Positions 1 through 10,716 of a stretch of DNA of 64,000 nt are shown in pieces (the stretch's first letter is position 1; every line of letters starts with the position of its first letter). The notes under the pieces were generated by a model. It was not told where the DNA came from and searched no databases. It saw only the letters and a list, made by a program, of their open reading frames with translations. A program made the position numbers and the translations under genes. Origin of the DNA: Turnera subulata (lineage: Eukaryota; Streptophyta; Magnoliopsida; Malpighiales; Passifloraceae); NCBI GenBank assembly GCA_028386065.3, contig JAKUCV010002884.1, positions 42,306-106,305 on the forward strand, read 5' to 3'.

Positions 1-1279
1 AAACATCCGGACCATGCGGCTTCACTCCAAATTCCTGCAATAACATCAGCATTCTCGGGATCATCCTCAGCCATGATCACAAATGCCCTCGGAGCGGCTG
101 CACTCTGGTTCATGGCTGACTGTGTCCGAGTAGGAGCAACTCCACGTCCACGGCCTCGGCCAACTCCAGAACCACTGAGTACGCTGGCCACTAATGCTTG
201 TACAGTGTGAGCAGGAACAGCAACTCCAGATCTTCCCAACCTAGAACATGAACTCCGGTAATGCCCAACTTCATTGCACTCAAAGCACCTCACCCTAGTC
301 AGAGGAGGTCTAGGGCGAGTGTCTCCAGATGAAGTCCCTCCAGACTGGGTCCATGAACTCCCACGATTGTTGTTGTAGCTTTTGCTCCATCCTCGACCCT
401 GAGATACTGGTATGGATTGAGTCTGTCCATACCCTGACTGGTTACCGGTGCTCTGGAACCTCTTGTTCTGATTTCCAACATTCTGTGCAAATTTCCTCTT
501 CCGGACTTCTTCTATCTCTCTCTCGTTCCCCATCCAGATGACTTCTGCACGAAGAGCATCTGCAAGCATATCCTGGTATGTCTCATAAACTTTGCATCCC
601 ATGACTGTCTGGATGCAGGATCGCAAACCATCCCAAAAATGCTTGCATCTGGCCTCTGGTGTGGACACATACTCCGATCCATAGATGGATAAGCGATCAA
701 ACTGGATCTCATAGTCGTTCATTGATTGTCCGATTCGCTGTCGCAGACTCAGAAATTCTCGCTTGAGCTGGTCCTTGTATACATCCGTGACAAACTTCCT
801 TCGGAACATCTCAGTAACTGTGCCCAAGGCATGGTGACTGGTTTCACCATGTCACGTGTTGCCGAATCCCACCAATCCACAGCAACATTGTGAAACATGG
901 ATGCAACATACCTAGCCCACTTGTCATCTGTGCATCTCAGCTTCAGCATCACTCGGTGAGCTTGAGGAAGCCATTCATCAACTGCCTATGGGTTAGTAAC
1001 CCTTGTGAAGGCATCAAGACCTAGCTTAGACAGCTTGGTGTAAACAGGATCCTCAACAGGTCCTTGATTCTCCTGTTCACGAGCTTCCCTGGCCTCCAAA
1101 TGGGCATCCCTAGCATCCTGACGCTGTCAGATCTGCGCCATGGTGTGCATCATCTGTGTGGCGTCCACTGGTACTACCGCGGGTACTTGTCCACCCACGA
1201 CTGGTTGCAGCTGATCGACCAATACTTGGTCGTCTTCCAAACGCTGCTCAGCATACTGGTTTCCTCCCACCGGATCCAT
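1..1279 (-). pseudogene. Ty3/gypsy gag (element A), broken, runs off window start
   Basis: Capsid/nucleocapsid polyprotein of an LTR retrotransposon, read right to left from an ATG at 1279. A retrotransposon gag domain with a DWWDSA core (about 870) is followed by a basic glycine/arginine linker and an intact CCHC zinc knuckle CFECNEVGHYRSSC near 250-290. After the knuckle an Arg/Gly-rich stretch leads toward the protease domain, which lies outside the window. The frame has two in-frame stops (near 1125 and 990) and at least one frameshift near 810, so it is a pseudogene. It lies directly inside the PBS at 1386 and the LTR at 1404-3956, as expected for the 5' end of a minus-strand element. 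Fairly sure of family; the clade (Tekay/Del-like) is inferred from the LTR and PBS shared with element B. Confidence 0.85.
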
Positions 1280-1385
1280 TCGTACCTATACGAGAATGTA
1301 TGCATGCGTGTTATGCCAAGAGAATGACCAGACTATGCACATATAGGCAACAAACAAGCACAATTATCACCCAAAGGACCTACTG

Positions 1386-1400
1386 CCTGCTCCGCTACCA
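1386..1400 (-). other. Primer binding site of element A
   Basis: On the minus strand this reads TGGTAGCGGAGCAGG, three bases inside the LTR end. The start TGGTA and the GAGC block resemble the complement of the 3' end of plant initiator-Met tRNA, but the match is not perfect. The same 15-mer follows the LTRs at 36438 and 63252. Confidence 0.75.
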
Positions 1401-1403
1401 AGC

Positions 1404-3956
1404 TGAAGCGCCCCGACCCGTATTTACCGTACATAGTAAACACGTGCCAGAACTGTTCTTATTACAGTAGCAGACAGTACATATGTTACAAGGTAAAATA
1501 CAGTCAAACTGAAATACAGCATCTGTCACCCAATCCCGGGGACCATTATTCAAACCACAACAGCAGTAGTAGAAAACATACGATACAGCAACATGTAAAA
1601 TACAGCAACATAAAATAATCAGCAGTGGAAGACTTAGAATGAGAAGCAGCGGAAGTATGGATCCGGAGTCTGGTGGAGTAGAAACAGCAACTGGCCGAAC
1701 CACGTACCTGTACTACGAGCAACTCATCCTACGGGATGAAACCCCGCAGGCGAGGGGTGAGTCCGAAGTGCTCACCGACGAAGGATAAACAGTATATGCA
1801 GGCAAACACAATACTATCGAAGTAAAATTCCAACAAAAGATATAACAGAGAAACAACCAGAACACAACTGAGCCAAGACCAAAAGAATATTTATTATTAC
1901 CAATTTTATCTTTCAGGGCCCTGTCACTGGACAAGCTAGGGTCGTACCTGGTTAATAACATGTTCCGGGTGCTAGGTCAATCCAAGAGAACCCAGGGATC
2001 GACATCCCAAAAATATAGAACCCAGGGATCGACATCCCAAAAATATAATCACGGGATAGACATCCCAAGCATAGACATGCTTATCACAAGTAACCCAGAT
2101 CATAGCCACCACAAAACAGTCTCTAACCATCTAGTCGTACCACTACTTTCCTAGTGACAAATAAGTCGTAAACACAACTTCCAATTATCCAATTATCTCA
2201 TCATATCAGTATATCTACAATCAACAAACCAACAACAACAACAATAATACCACAATCAAACTCAGTTGGCTCAGCAGTTCAATCAGGCAAAATAATCACA
2301 GAAAAACAAACACAGTATCATGTGCAAGATATCAAAGGTTATCCATCCTCACCTTAGCCTATTTCCCTACTCCTGAAAGTCCTCAAATTGTCCCGGCTTC
2401 GGTTCCTCGGGATACTGTTCGTTATCAGCTCCTATATGGCAAATAACAGCATATATTCACATAAGATGCACATAAATGCAAATGATGCTATACCGTAAAA
2501 ATAAACCTAAACTGGTTCATTACGTCCCGGTGAAACCCCGTTATCATTATCATTCACTATTTATTATTCCTGTGTCAAAATACTATACTATACTTATACC
2601 CGGTTATTATTCCGGTATATACTTATTTTGATAATACCCTTTCCAAATTATTCCATAAGTATGTACTTTCCAGAATCATTATCATTTACCAAATATATAT
2701 ATATATTTTTCCCAAAATATTGTTTCCATGAATATAATCCTTATTAACATTATTATTATTTTCCTCCATTTAATTTCTGTCCAGAACTATTATTTATCTT
2801 TTTCCAGAATTATATATATTTTTTATTTTAATTAAATCGGGCTGGGCCCTGTTATGCAGCCCCAAGGAGCCAACCCAGGTGCAAGGCCTGGACCAAGACT
2901 AAAGCCCATGTTCAGGCCTGCCAAGTCCAGCCCAGTACCCATGTTGACCCAACCAGAAGCCCAATACTTCAACCCAACAGACCCAAAACAACCCACGACC
3001 CGCGATAGAGACGGGTCGACCCGCGACCCTGATATTCGGGTCGTCTTCAACCCATCTACATACACCCGTTTACAAAATGGGTTACTCACCAAGGCGGCAG
3101 CACGTCCGGCACGGCGACGAGACGGCACGGAAGGGGAGCACGAGGTCGAGGCGAGACGACGGCAGGGGAAAGGAAGCTGGCGGCGAGGAAGGAGAACGCG
3201 ACGAAGGAGGACGGATCTGGGCGGCTTGCTCGTCGGGTCCGGCGGCTGCAGCGAGGCGGCAAGATCGGTGTAGGCGGTTGGTGGCTCGGTGGGGGCGTCG
3301 GTGGTGCTGCGCGCGGCTCGCGGTGGTGGAGGGTGTCGAGTGGTTGATGGCGCGACGAGGGTGGTGGCTGACCGGCGGTGTGGAGGAGAAAAGAAGGTGG
3401 TGGTGGCGGCAACCCCTCCCTCTTTTCTTCTTTTCTTTTTTTTTTTTTTGGTTCTGGTTTCAGGTGAGTTGCAAGAGAAGTGCTGGGTTTGTGTATTATT
3501 TTTTTTACAATTGAAGTTGGCAGAAGGGAAGGATGGTGGTGACGCTTGGTGATATGCTGTTTATGCAGGCAAAAGAAGAATATGCAGAGCACTGGCAAAA
3601 TCGCGAGCATCATAGGGGAAACAAGAGTTCACGCGCGTACAGGAGCAAGGCGGCTGCATTATGCAGTCGTGTCCCGTCCGGACCAGAAAATAACTATAAT
3701 ACCCCCTTGACTTTATTTTTGGCCCGATAATTCGATGTTAAGCCTGACTTTTCTGAAGATTCCTGGACCCGAAAAATGCCAACTCTGGTCCGAAAAATCC
3801 GCAGAAAAATTGGGAACGTGGGGTAAGGGTCGGTTTCAGAATCCGATGCATAATTTACCCTGAAATAATTACCCAAGATTAATTTCATTAGGTAAATTAC
3901 TGTACAAAGCATTTTACAGTCCCGGTAAAAACACAAATTTTACCCGGGCTGTTACA
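1404..3956 (-). repeat. 5' LTR of Ty3/gypsy element A
   Basis: On the minus strand it starts TGTAACAGCCCGGGT at 3956 and ends GGGTCGGGGCGCTTCA at 1404, with TG...CA termini, followed by a PBS and gag. The complete solo LTR at 20461-24051 has the same termini and shares internal blocks, for example the conserved stretch at 1720-1780 and 23697-23755. It includes a GC-rich block (about 2840-3400), AT-rich blocks, and a short three-unit tandem repeat at 1989-2070. The long reading frames over 2830-3610 are low-complexity and are not treated as genes. It is inserted in an older Tat-type LTR that resumes at 3957. The matching 3' LTR lies left of the window. Confidence 0.85.
1989..2070 (-). repeat. 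Three-unit tandem repeat inside the A-family LTR
   Basis: Three copies of a unit containing GGGATCGACATCCC (a near palindrome), two of 30 bp and one degenerate. The same unit is present about twelve times in the solo LTR at 23146-23463. Confidence 0.85.
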
Positions 3957-4772
3957 TATGTACCCCAGCGACCGGGTTCAAAGCTCACGTAGTTCTTATA
4001 TGGCATCACTTAGCAATCATATCATGACATCAACAGCAAATAACTTAGCATTGATATATCACCAAATCGACAACAATCAATACGATTTGGAATCAAAAAG
4101 AGGCTGGAACACTTACCTGAGTTTTTGGACCAAAACTATCAATCGAATTCTACTGGATTTTAAATAAATAAAACGGCTGATTCAGCTTCTTGGTTCAACA
4201 GAAACGTTGTAGAAATCCCTCTTAGCTTTCTAGAGAGTCCAAGATCGTTGCAATCCGATTTCTAAAACTCGAGATATGAATTATTTTCTGAGACTGCACG
4301 CATTATGGACCTCAACTCGAGTTCACCACCTTCTTGGCTTTCGGATTGCCTTTGATTGCTTCCTCCTCTTGATCTCCTCTTACTGTCTGCTTCTTGATGC
4401 TTCTCTCTACAAAATTCCTCTAGAATTCTAACCCTAAAAGTGTTTCTAAGCTTGGAGAAGTTGGATTTCTCAAGCAACTAAGCTTATAGTGAGTAGAAAA
4501 TAATTTCTATTGTGTGTCCTTTGTGTGTGTAGGGGGGTCTATATCATATTAATTCAGAATCTAAACCTTTTATTAGCCCAAAATTAAATCATCTCAATAA
4601 TATTAGGTTAAAATAAATAAAAAGTCCAAATAAAAAAAATATTCATACTCTATTAAATCAGACCTATAACATATCCTAGCTCAGAATTTAATCATCTCAT
4701 TAATCACTAAGTATTAATATATTAAAAGTCCAAATTAACAAAATATGCGCAGGTCAAATTTGGGTATTCACA
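3957..4772 (-). repeat. Tat/Ogre-type LTR fragment
   Basis: Reading right to left it starts TGTGAATACCCAAATTTG at 4772 and contains the AT-rich blocks and the closing block with the TGATGCCAT and GAACTACGTG motifs seen in the LTRs at 17290 and 45370. The 3' end is cut by insertion of element A at 3956, so the last part of the LTR is missing here. The 71-residue frame at 4262-4477 is part of the LTR and I do not consider it a gene. Confidence 0.75.
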
Positions 4773-6100
4773 TATGTGTAGGTCCAAAGTGGCTATGATG
4801 CCCCTCATTGCTGAGTCATTAGAAGCTAAAGACGAACCAACGTAAACAAGAACACACAAATTTGTAGGAGCCTACTGCTGATGCCGATGGTGGCACACGT
4901 CCCATCGGTGGAATCATCTCTACTTGTTTAGTTAGGGATCTTTCTCCTCCTTGGGGAAAGTCCACAAAGGAGGGTAAAATTCGTCTTCGGGTGATTTCGA
5001 TGTTATGAGAGGGTACACTGACCCTAACCTTAAACCTATTCTCATGCGGTTGATTTCAATGTTATAAGAGGGTACACTGACCCAAAACTTAAGCCTACTC
5101 TCATGGGATTGATTTCGGTGTTACGAGAGGGTACACTGACCCTAACCTTAAACCTATTCTCATGGGGTTCATTTCGGTGTTATGAGAGGGTGCACTAACC
5201 CTAACCTTAAACCTATTTTCATGGGGTTGATTTCAATCTACTCTTTGGTAGGGGCATATCTGACCCAAACCTGCAACTCTAGAAAAGGCATATATGAACT
5301 TAACCTTTAACTCCGGAAAAGGCATATCTGACTTTAAACTGCAACTCTGAAAAGGGCATATCTGACCCTAACCTACAACTTTGTTTCATCGTCTACTTTA
5401 TCGTCTATATCATCTTATCAGGGTACTTTAAGGGGTTTGGTTGCACTATCGGTTGTCAACTCAACCCAACTCAAAGGATGCTCTATCAGCTGTCAACTCA
5501 ACTCATTTCATCAAGAGGGTGCACTATCGGCTATCTACTCAACTTATTAAGATCTCGGGGTGTTTCACAACCAGTACAAATCATGTCCCTTGGGCATGTC
5601 TCTCAAATATAATCGGTAAAAAACTCAGGGCACGTCATGCCCTTAGCAAAAGAGTTTATCAACATGGGGCAGCATACCCCTTACACATTTATCAAAAGTA
5701 ATGGGACCTGACGGGCCCCATATGCAAAAATTTAAATTATCAATAAAGATTTTGAGCCCGCTATGCCCATAGGAAGATTGGTTTATCATATGGAGTAGTA
5801 TGCCCCTTGTGTGTGGTTTCAACTTGACGAGTCAAAAATCAAGGCATGGCATGCCAGTTATCTGCAATTATAATCTAGAACCTATTTCTCAGCTGTGGAC
5901 ATAGCATGCTCGTTGGTCTACAATCAATATTGTCTATAAGATTTGGATATGCCATGCCACTCCGACTAACAACTCTAGGATATCTAAGTCTACACAAGAT
6001 GATGATTTTCCGATATCATCACTTTCATTAAAAATGCATCTTCAACCAAATCAACCTCATCCAAAGTATCCATGTCTACGTCTAAATGATTCATGAACAT
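4773..6100 (-). repeat. Hypervariable 3' UTR of a Tat/Ogre-type element
   Basis: This is the segment just upstream of the minus-strand LTR at 3957-4772. Its LTR-proximal motif (GATGCCCCTCATTG...GAGTCATTAG) also borders the Tat LTR at 24353 and, inverted, the one at 16105. It holds several short tandem arrays: about 59-bp units at 4985-5240, about 35-bp units containing GGCATATCTGAC at 5240-5370, a unit containing TGCACTATCGG at 5440-5530, and loosely repeated GGCATG motifs to about 5980. No coding sequence is seen. Tandem repeats in this position are known for Tat/Ogre elements. Confidence 0.65.
4985..5240. repeat. Minisatellite, about 59 bp x 4
   Basis: Four imperfect units containing GAGAGGGTACACTGACCC followed by CTATTCTCATG. 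It lies in the 3' UTR of a Tat-type element. Confidence 0.85.
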
Positions 6101-6157
6101 GTTTCTAAAATGTATTTTATTTTTAATGCATGGGGATGCCCCTAGTTTCTACATGAT

Positions 6158-6320
6158 ATGTTGTCCTCTCTCCTTCTCTCTCTTCCTCTTCTTCTTCTCT
6201 TTCTCTTTTCTTTCTTTTCCTTCTTCTCTCTCTCTCTCTCTCTTCTTCTTCTCTTCTCTTCCCTCACCTTTTCTTCTCCCTCTCTCTCTCTTTTCTACTT
6301 CCTCTCTCCTTTCTCCTTGA
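6158..6320 (+). repeat. CT-rich simple repeat
   Basis: Nearly uninterrupted pyrimidine tract of CT and CTT motifs on the plus strand, upstream of the Tat LTR at 6449. Reading frames across it (Ser/Leu/Phe only) are low-complexity artefacts. Two or three degenerate copies of a unit containing GCAAGTG...TACTTCTACATGAT follow it at 6320-6445. Confidence 0.9.
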
Positions 6321-6448
6321 ATGTAAGTGCTTCCTACTTCTGCATGATGTGTTTGCTTCTTGAATGCAAGTGCTCTTTACTTCTACATGATAAGTTTGTT
6401 ATTTTTATTGTTTTTTTTTTAATGCAAGTGACATCTACTTCCACATGT

Positions 6449-7460
6449 TGTGAACATCCAAATTTAGACGATTCATATTTAATTAATTTAAACCCTTATG
6501 TGTCTTGAAACCAAGGTAAGTTAGATGACTTAACCTAGGCTAGAGGTATATTGGAGTTTAGATTAATGAAATATGGCACTTTAATTAATTTGGACTCTAA
6601 GTATCTCTTAACCCAATGCTAATTTTGGGCCAAAAGGATACTTGGAGTTTTTAATCAACCAAAGTGTGGAATTTCCAAGAACAATTAGCCTATAAAAACA
6701 CATCTTTACAGCCCATAATCAGCTCTGATTTTCAGAATTAATATTTTCATTTAGGTGAAAAATGTGTTATATGGTAAATGATGTAAAAACTAAGCAATCT
6801 AGGTGTTTAATGTTGATGAGAATGATTAGGAAGATTTCCAATCAGTTAGGGGATGATTTCTGGGCTGACAAGCAGTTATTTTAGGCGTCAGAATCAAGCC
6901 AAGACGAGATTAGAGGAAATCGGGACCAAAAAGAAAAGAACGTGTGATGGTTGGGAGTGGAAAAATAAGGGTGAGTCCACGACTCAGTAAGCAAGTGGTC
7001 ATTACAAGCAAACAACAATGACACACACAAGCGGCAAATAACATCCACATATCGCCGTGACCAGCCCATGGGTAAGCTATCGATATGTTGTACTAGGCCT
7101 ACTTTAATGGTTTGGTAGCTCTGTCTACTTGCTACTCTATAGCCCACAGCCCCACGTACGAGGCATAAACGATATGTCACGGGAAGTGCACGTGACTAGC
7201 TACCATAACCACACACAGCACCCAACACAACACCCCACCATCTTATACTGACCGAGTAGCCTTATAGCACTGCAAGGTCCATTATCATCATAAAATAGCC
7301 CACAATAGTGCTATGCATGCAAGGCACAACCCGATCACCAAACTCATCTTAAGCTAAGGCATAACATCTTAACATCAAATTGCACTATAGGTGCCATCAA
7401 TAGGCAATTAGGTCATCTAGCCACCAGGCAAGCTTCATTAACCATTATACAAGTATGCAA
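6449..7460 (+). repeat. Degenerate Tat/Ogre-type LTR fragment
   Basis: It begins TGTGAACATCCAAATTT, matching the LTR starts at 14292 and 16105, and keeps the blocks with AATATGG, AGCCCATAA and GGAAATCGGGACCAAAAAGAAAAG in the same order as 16105-16780. After about 7000 the similarity fades and the 3' end is not recognisable. No gene is seen. Confidence 0.6.
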
Positions 7461-7886
7461 CCTAACTTACCCTAACCTGCAATTGGGTTTTTGTTTGAAT
7501 TTGTGTTTTGGTTGAGTTTTTGTCATATGGATCATGGTTTCTGGTGTTTGATCTGAGTGCCGGCGAAGAGAAGGAGCATGATGCCTGCGAGTGTGCGAAG
7601 CGACCGTTTTCCAGGATTTTAGTGGATTCTGACAATTTCGTGGAGTTTGGGGAAGCAGTACAACTTATCTATTAATTTAATTTGATATGTTTGGTTGTAA
7701 TAGTTTAGCTTATGAATTCTAATGTAATGGTTAATTATTGATATTGCAGTTGTATATTTTATTTATCATAAATAAAATGGCTGTGGAATTTTAATTTTAT
7801 TTGTTTTCTTGCAAATTAATGTTTTTTGATTTTTTTTCTTGCAAATTAGTATTTTCAGATGGATTTAGGGGTGAATCAAAAGGAAA
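7461..7886. other. Unassigned AT-rich spacer
   Basis: No coding sequence or repeat family recognised. It may include the left part of the CACTA remnant, but no CACTA-type terminus was found here. Confidence 0.4.
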
Positions 7887-8851
7887 ACTATCACTAAATC
7901 CCTCACAACAAGCATTCTATCCTAACAAAAACTGTCTGGCAAAACGGGTATTGACACGACAACCCGACACGAACCCGACACGAAATTAGCAGGTATAGGT
8001 CAAAGATTTTCAACCCGTTTAGTTAAATGGGTTGACCCGACACGACACGAAAATTAGCAGGTCAGGTGCGGGTTGACCCGCCAACCCGATGGGTACCTGT
8101 TTATGACACGATTATATTTAGGCTATAGGTATTTTACTAATTTAATACAATGCTTAAGGTCAAAGTTACTAAAATTATCTAAAAATATTTTAATAAATGC
8201 TTTTTAAATATCATTACATTATGATTCTAGAATTTATAATTTTATTTAATATATGAGAAAATCTAATTATATTCCTATTTGCTTAGAAAATACAACGACT
8301 TGTGCAAAATATGAAAAATTTCAAACTAATTTTTAGGCTTGCTAGATTTAATAGGTAACCTGCGGGTCAACCCGAACCCGACACGATAATAAACGGGATG
8401 GACACGACACGACACGATTATTAAATGGGTTGGGTCGGGTTAAAGAAATAGAACCCGTTTACCTGTTCAACCCGACACGATAACACGAATTGCCAGGTCT
8501 AGTCTTAGTGAGGGATATGCTGATGTGTGAAGGAATGTTTGCCTTACAATTTGAGAGGGAATTAGTGACGGATTTGTTTGTGAGGGATGTTTCCCCTTTG
8601 CAATTTGCGAAGGAATTAGTGGCGGTTTTGTTTGTGAGGGATGTTTTTCTTTGCAATTTTTGGCGTGTCTTCCCTTACAAAATCCCTCGGTAATGAATCC
8701 CTCACAATTTTTGCCGCAAAGCCATTTGCAAGGCCCGGTTTACCAACGTCCAGTTTTTCGTTACTAAATCCCTCACAAAGCCGTGTAGTGAGGGACTTGA
8801 AGGAAAAATCCCTCACTAAATCCCTTACTAAATTGGGATTTTCTAGTAGTG
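7887..8851. mobile_element. CACTA (En/Spm) transposon remnant
   Basis: The right end at 8851 reads inward (minus strand) CACTACTAGAAAATCCC, the classic CACTA terminus. The subterminal region is packed with direct and inverted copies of the motif GTGAGGGAT / ATCCCTCAC (7887-7910 and 8505-8830), as expected for transposase-binding subterminal repeats. No transposase is seen and the left terminus is missing or diverged. A hAT-like element is nested at about 7936-8496. The right end directly abuts copia pol sequence at 8852, so the CACTA element appears to have inserted in that copia element. Confidence 0.75.
7936..8496. mobile_element. hAT-like MITE rich in ACCCGACACGA motifs
   Basis: Short terminal inverted repeat CTGGCAA at the left and TTGCCAG at the right, with extended imperfect inverted repeats made of ACCCGACACGA and GGGTTGACCCG motifs around an AT-rich core. 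This composition is typical of non-autonomous hAT-like elements of plants. I could not identify an 8-bp target duplication, so the exact ends are uncertain. Confidence 0.55.
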
Positions 8852-10049
8852 AAAATAGTGAGGCATAAAAGCACGACTTGTCGTACAATGTTTTACCCAA
8901 CAACTTGGCAGTGATTGTGAGGAGACATACTCCCCTGTGGTGGATGCAGTTACTTTTTGGTATTTGATAAGTTTGGCAATACATGAAAAACTAGAAATGC
9001 GTCTAATAGATGCTCTTACAGCCTATTTCTATGGATCCATAAGTCATGACATACACATGAGAATCCCTAAAGCATTCAAGCTGGTTGAAGCAACTAATTT
9101 TCGAGTTATATACTCAATTAAACTAAATTGATCTTTAGATGGTTTAAATCAATTTGTATATGTGTAAAATAATCATTCTTGCACATATTTGTTAAATGCT
9201 CTATATGTTTTGTTTAATCAGTACATGTGTGAGTTTATTATTATTATTGTTTATGTTGATGATTTAGATATTGTTGTAGTATTTTAATCTATAAGTGAAC
9301 TTTTTTGTTATTTTTATTTTTTATTTAAATATTATTGAAACTCCTGAAGAAGTTTTCAAAACCGTACTATATTTTAATGAGCGAGTTAGAGATAAAAAAA
9401 AAATCTCATGAAGATTGGATTGGTCCTGAAGTACCATATTATAGTGCAATTTATCTTGCTAGTTACATAAAAGCTAAAGCTTTAGCGATAAACTTATTAG
9501 CAAGATATAACTTTACTTTAACGCATCTATCTTAAAATATAATGAAATATATAGATATATATTCCATTATCTTGGGGTATAATGGACATAATTTTTTTTT
9601 AACCTTGTGAATCTAAGATCGATGCTACCTCTTCGAATAATGCAGAAATTGTGGTCATACATGAAGTTAGGCGAGAATGTATTTAGCTAAGATCGATGAT
9701 ACAACATATTAATGATTCATGTGGATAAGATAGCGAGGAAGATGCTCCAACGACGATTTATGAAGATAATGCTAAGTGCGTTGCCCAATTGAAGGGAGGA
9801 GTGACAATCTGGCAGATTATTTAGAAAATCAGTTCCTACTATAATTTTCGTAAAGTTGATAAACAAGATTAGTTTATGGTGGGTTTGAGATATCAAGGGA
9901 TGCAAAAATTAGGGAGAGTAGAATACGCACTGCACTCTTTTTTCCTTCACTAAGTTTTTTATCCCACTGGGTTTTTCTTGGTAAGCTTTTTGACGAGGCA
10001 GTTCTTCCCTAGTGTATTCTTTATAAGGTGCAATGACATTGAAGGGGAG
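8852..10049 (+). pseudogene. Ty1/copia pol 3' half (RT, RNase H), degenerate
   Basis: Decayed reverse transcriptase and RNase H of a copia element. Recognisable blocks in order: IVRHK and ARLV (8853-8880), YSPVVDAVTF and LEMRLIDALTAYFYG (8925-9040), YSIKL then SLDGLNQF (about 9107-9160), YVDD (about 9250), GPEVPYYSAI and NLLARY (9427-9510), and RNase H YEDNAKC (about 9750-9780). These follow RVT_2 and copia RNase H order, but with many stops, frameshifts and losses (the segment between YVDD and GPEVPY is mostly gone). A polypurine tract GAAGGGGAG at 10041-10049 leads directly into the LTR at 10050. The 5' half is lost at the CACTA boundary. Confidence 0.85.
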
Positions 10050-10558
10050 TGTTATAAATAAATTGTATAAATGTCATATCAATTCTTCCAGCCAGGTATG
10101 AAAAGCCCATCCAGTAAAATTTAAGAATTTACCCCTACACCAAATTTCTACTTGGAATCATCTATTTGGCTAATTACCTTCCATAATTCTATTTGTCTTA
10201 ATCTTAATATTATGTTCCCCTACCCAACTTCTCTTTGATTTTATCATTTTATATTAGTCATACTTATTTATTTTTATCTTCCCATTTTTAACTATAAATA
10301 TGTTTTCATTCCTTCACATTCATACACTTACATCCCACTATAAACTTCACTCTCTTTTCATTCCCATACACTCTCTTCTCAATCTCCTCCTCCATCTAAA
10401 TTTAATTATTCTTTATTTTCAGATTATTATTAAAGGTATATTATTTTGATCCCATACACTCTCTTCTCATTCTCCTCCTCCATTTAAATTTAATTATTCT
10501 TTATTTTCAGATTATTATTAAAGGTGTATTATTTAGATCAAGGTTGTTAATATTAACA
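10050..10558 (+). repeat. Ty1/copia 3' LTR
   Basis: It begins TGTTATAAATAA directly after the polypurine tract and ends TTAACA (inverted TGTTA...TAACA termini). It contains a direct duplication of about 90 bp (10362-10437 and 10451-10530, both with CATACACTCTCTTCTCA and TTATTAAAGGT). The same family, inverted, is at about 48400-48725. The LTR ends about 160 bp beyond the stop codon of the convergent purine permease gene. Confidence 0.8.
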
Positions 10559-10716
10559 AGAACCATCTATTTGGGTTGAATTAACAAAGTTGTGGACAAA
10601 ACTGATTGGTGGTGAAAGAAAATCAATCCCATCCGGCTGCGAAAGAAAAAAAAAAAAATTATTGAACTTCTCTCTTTACGCCATATATAGAGGACAAAGC
10701 ACTAATTAATTAATGA

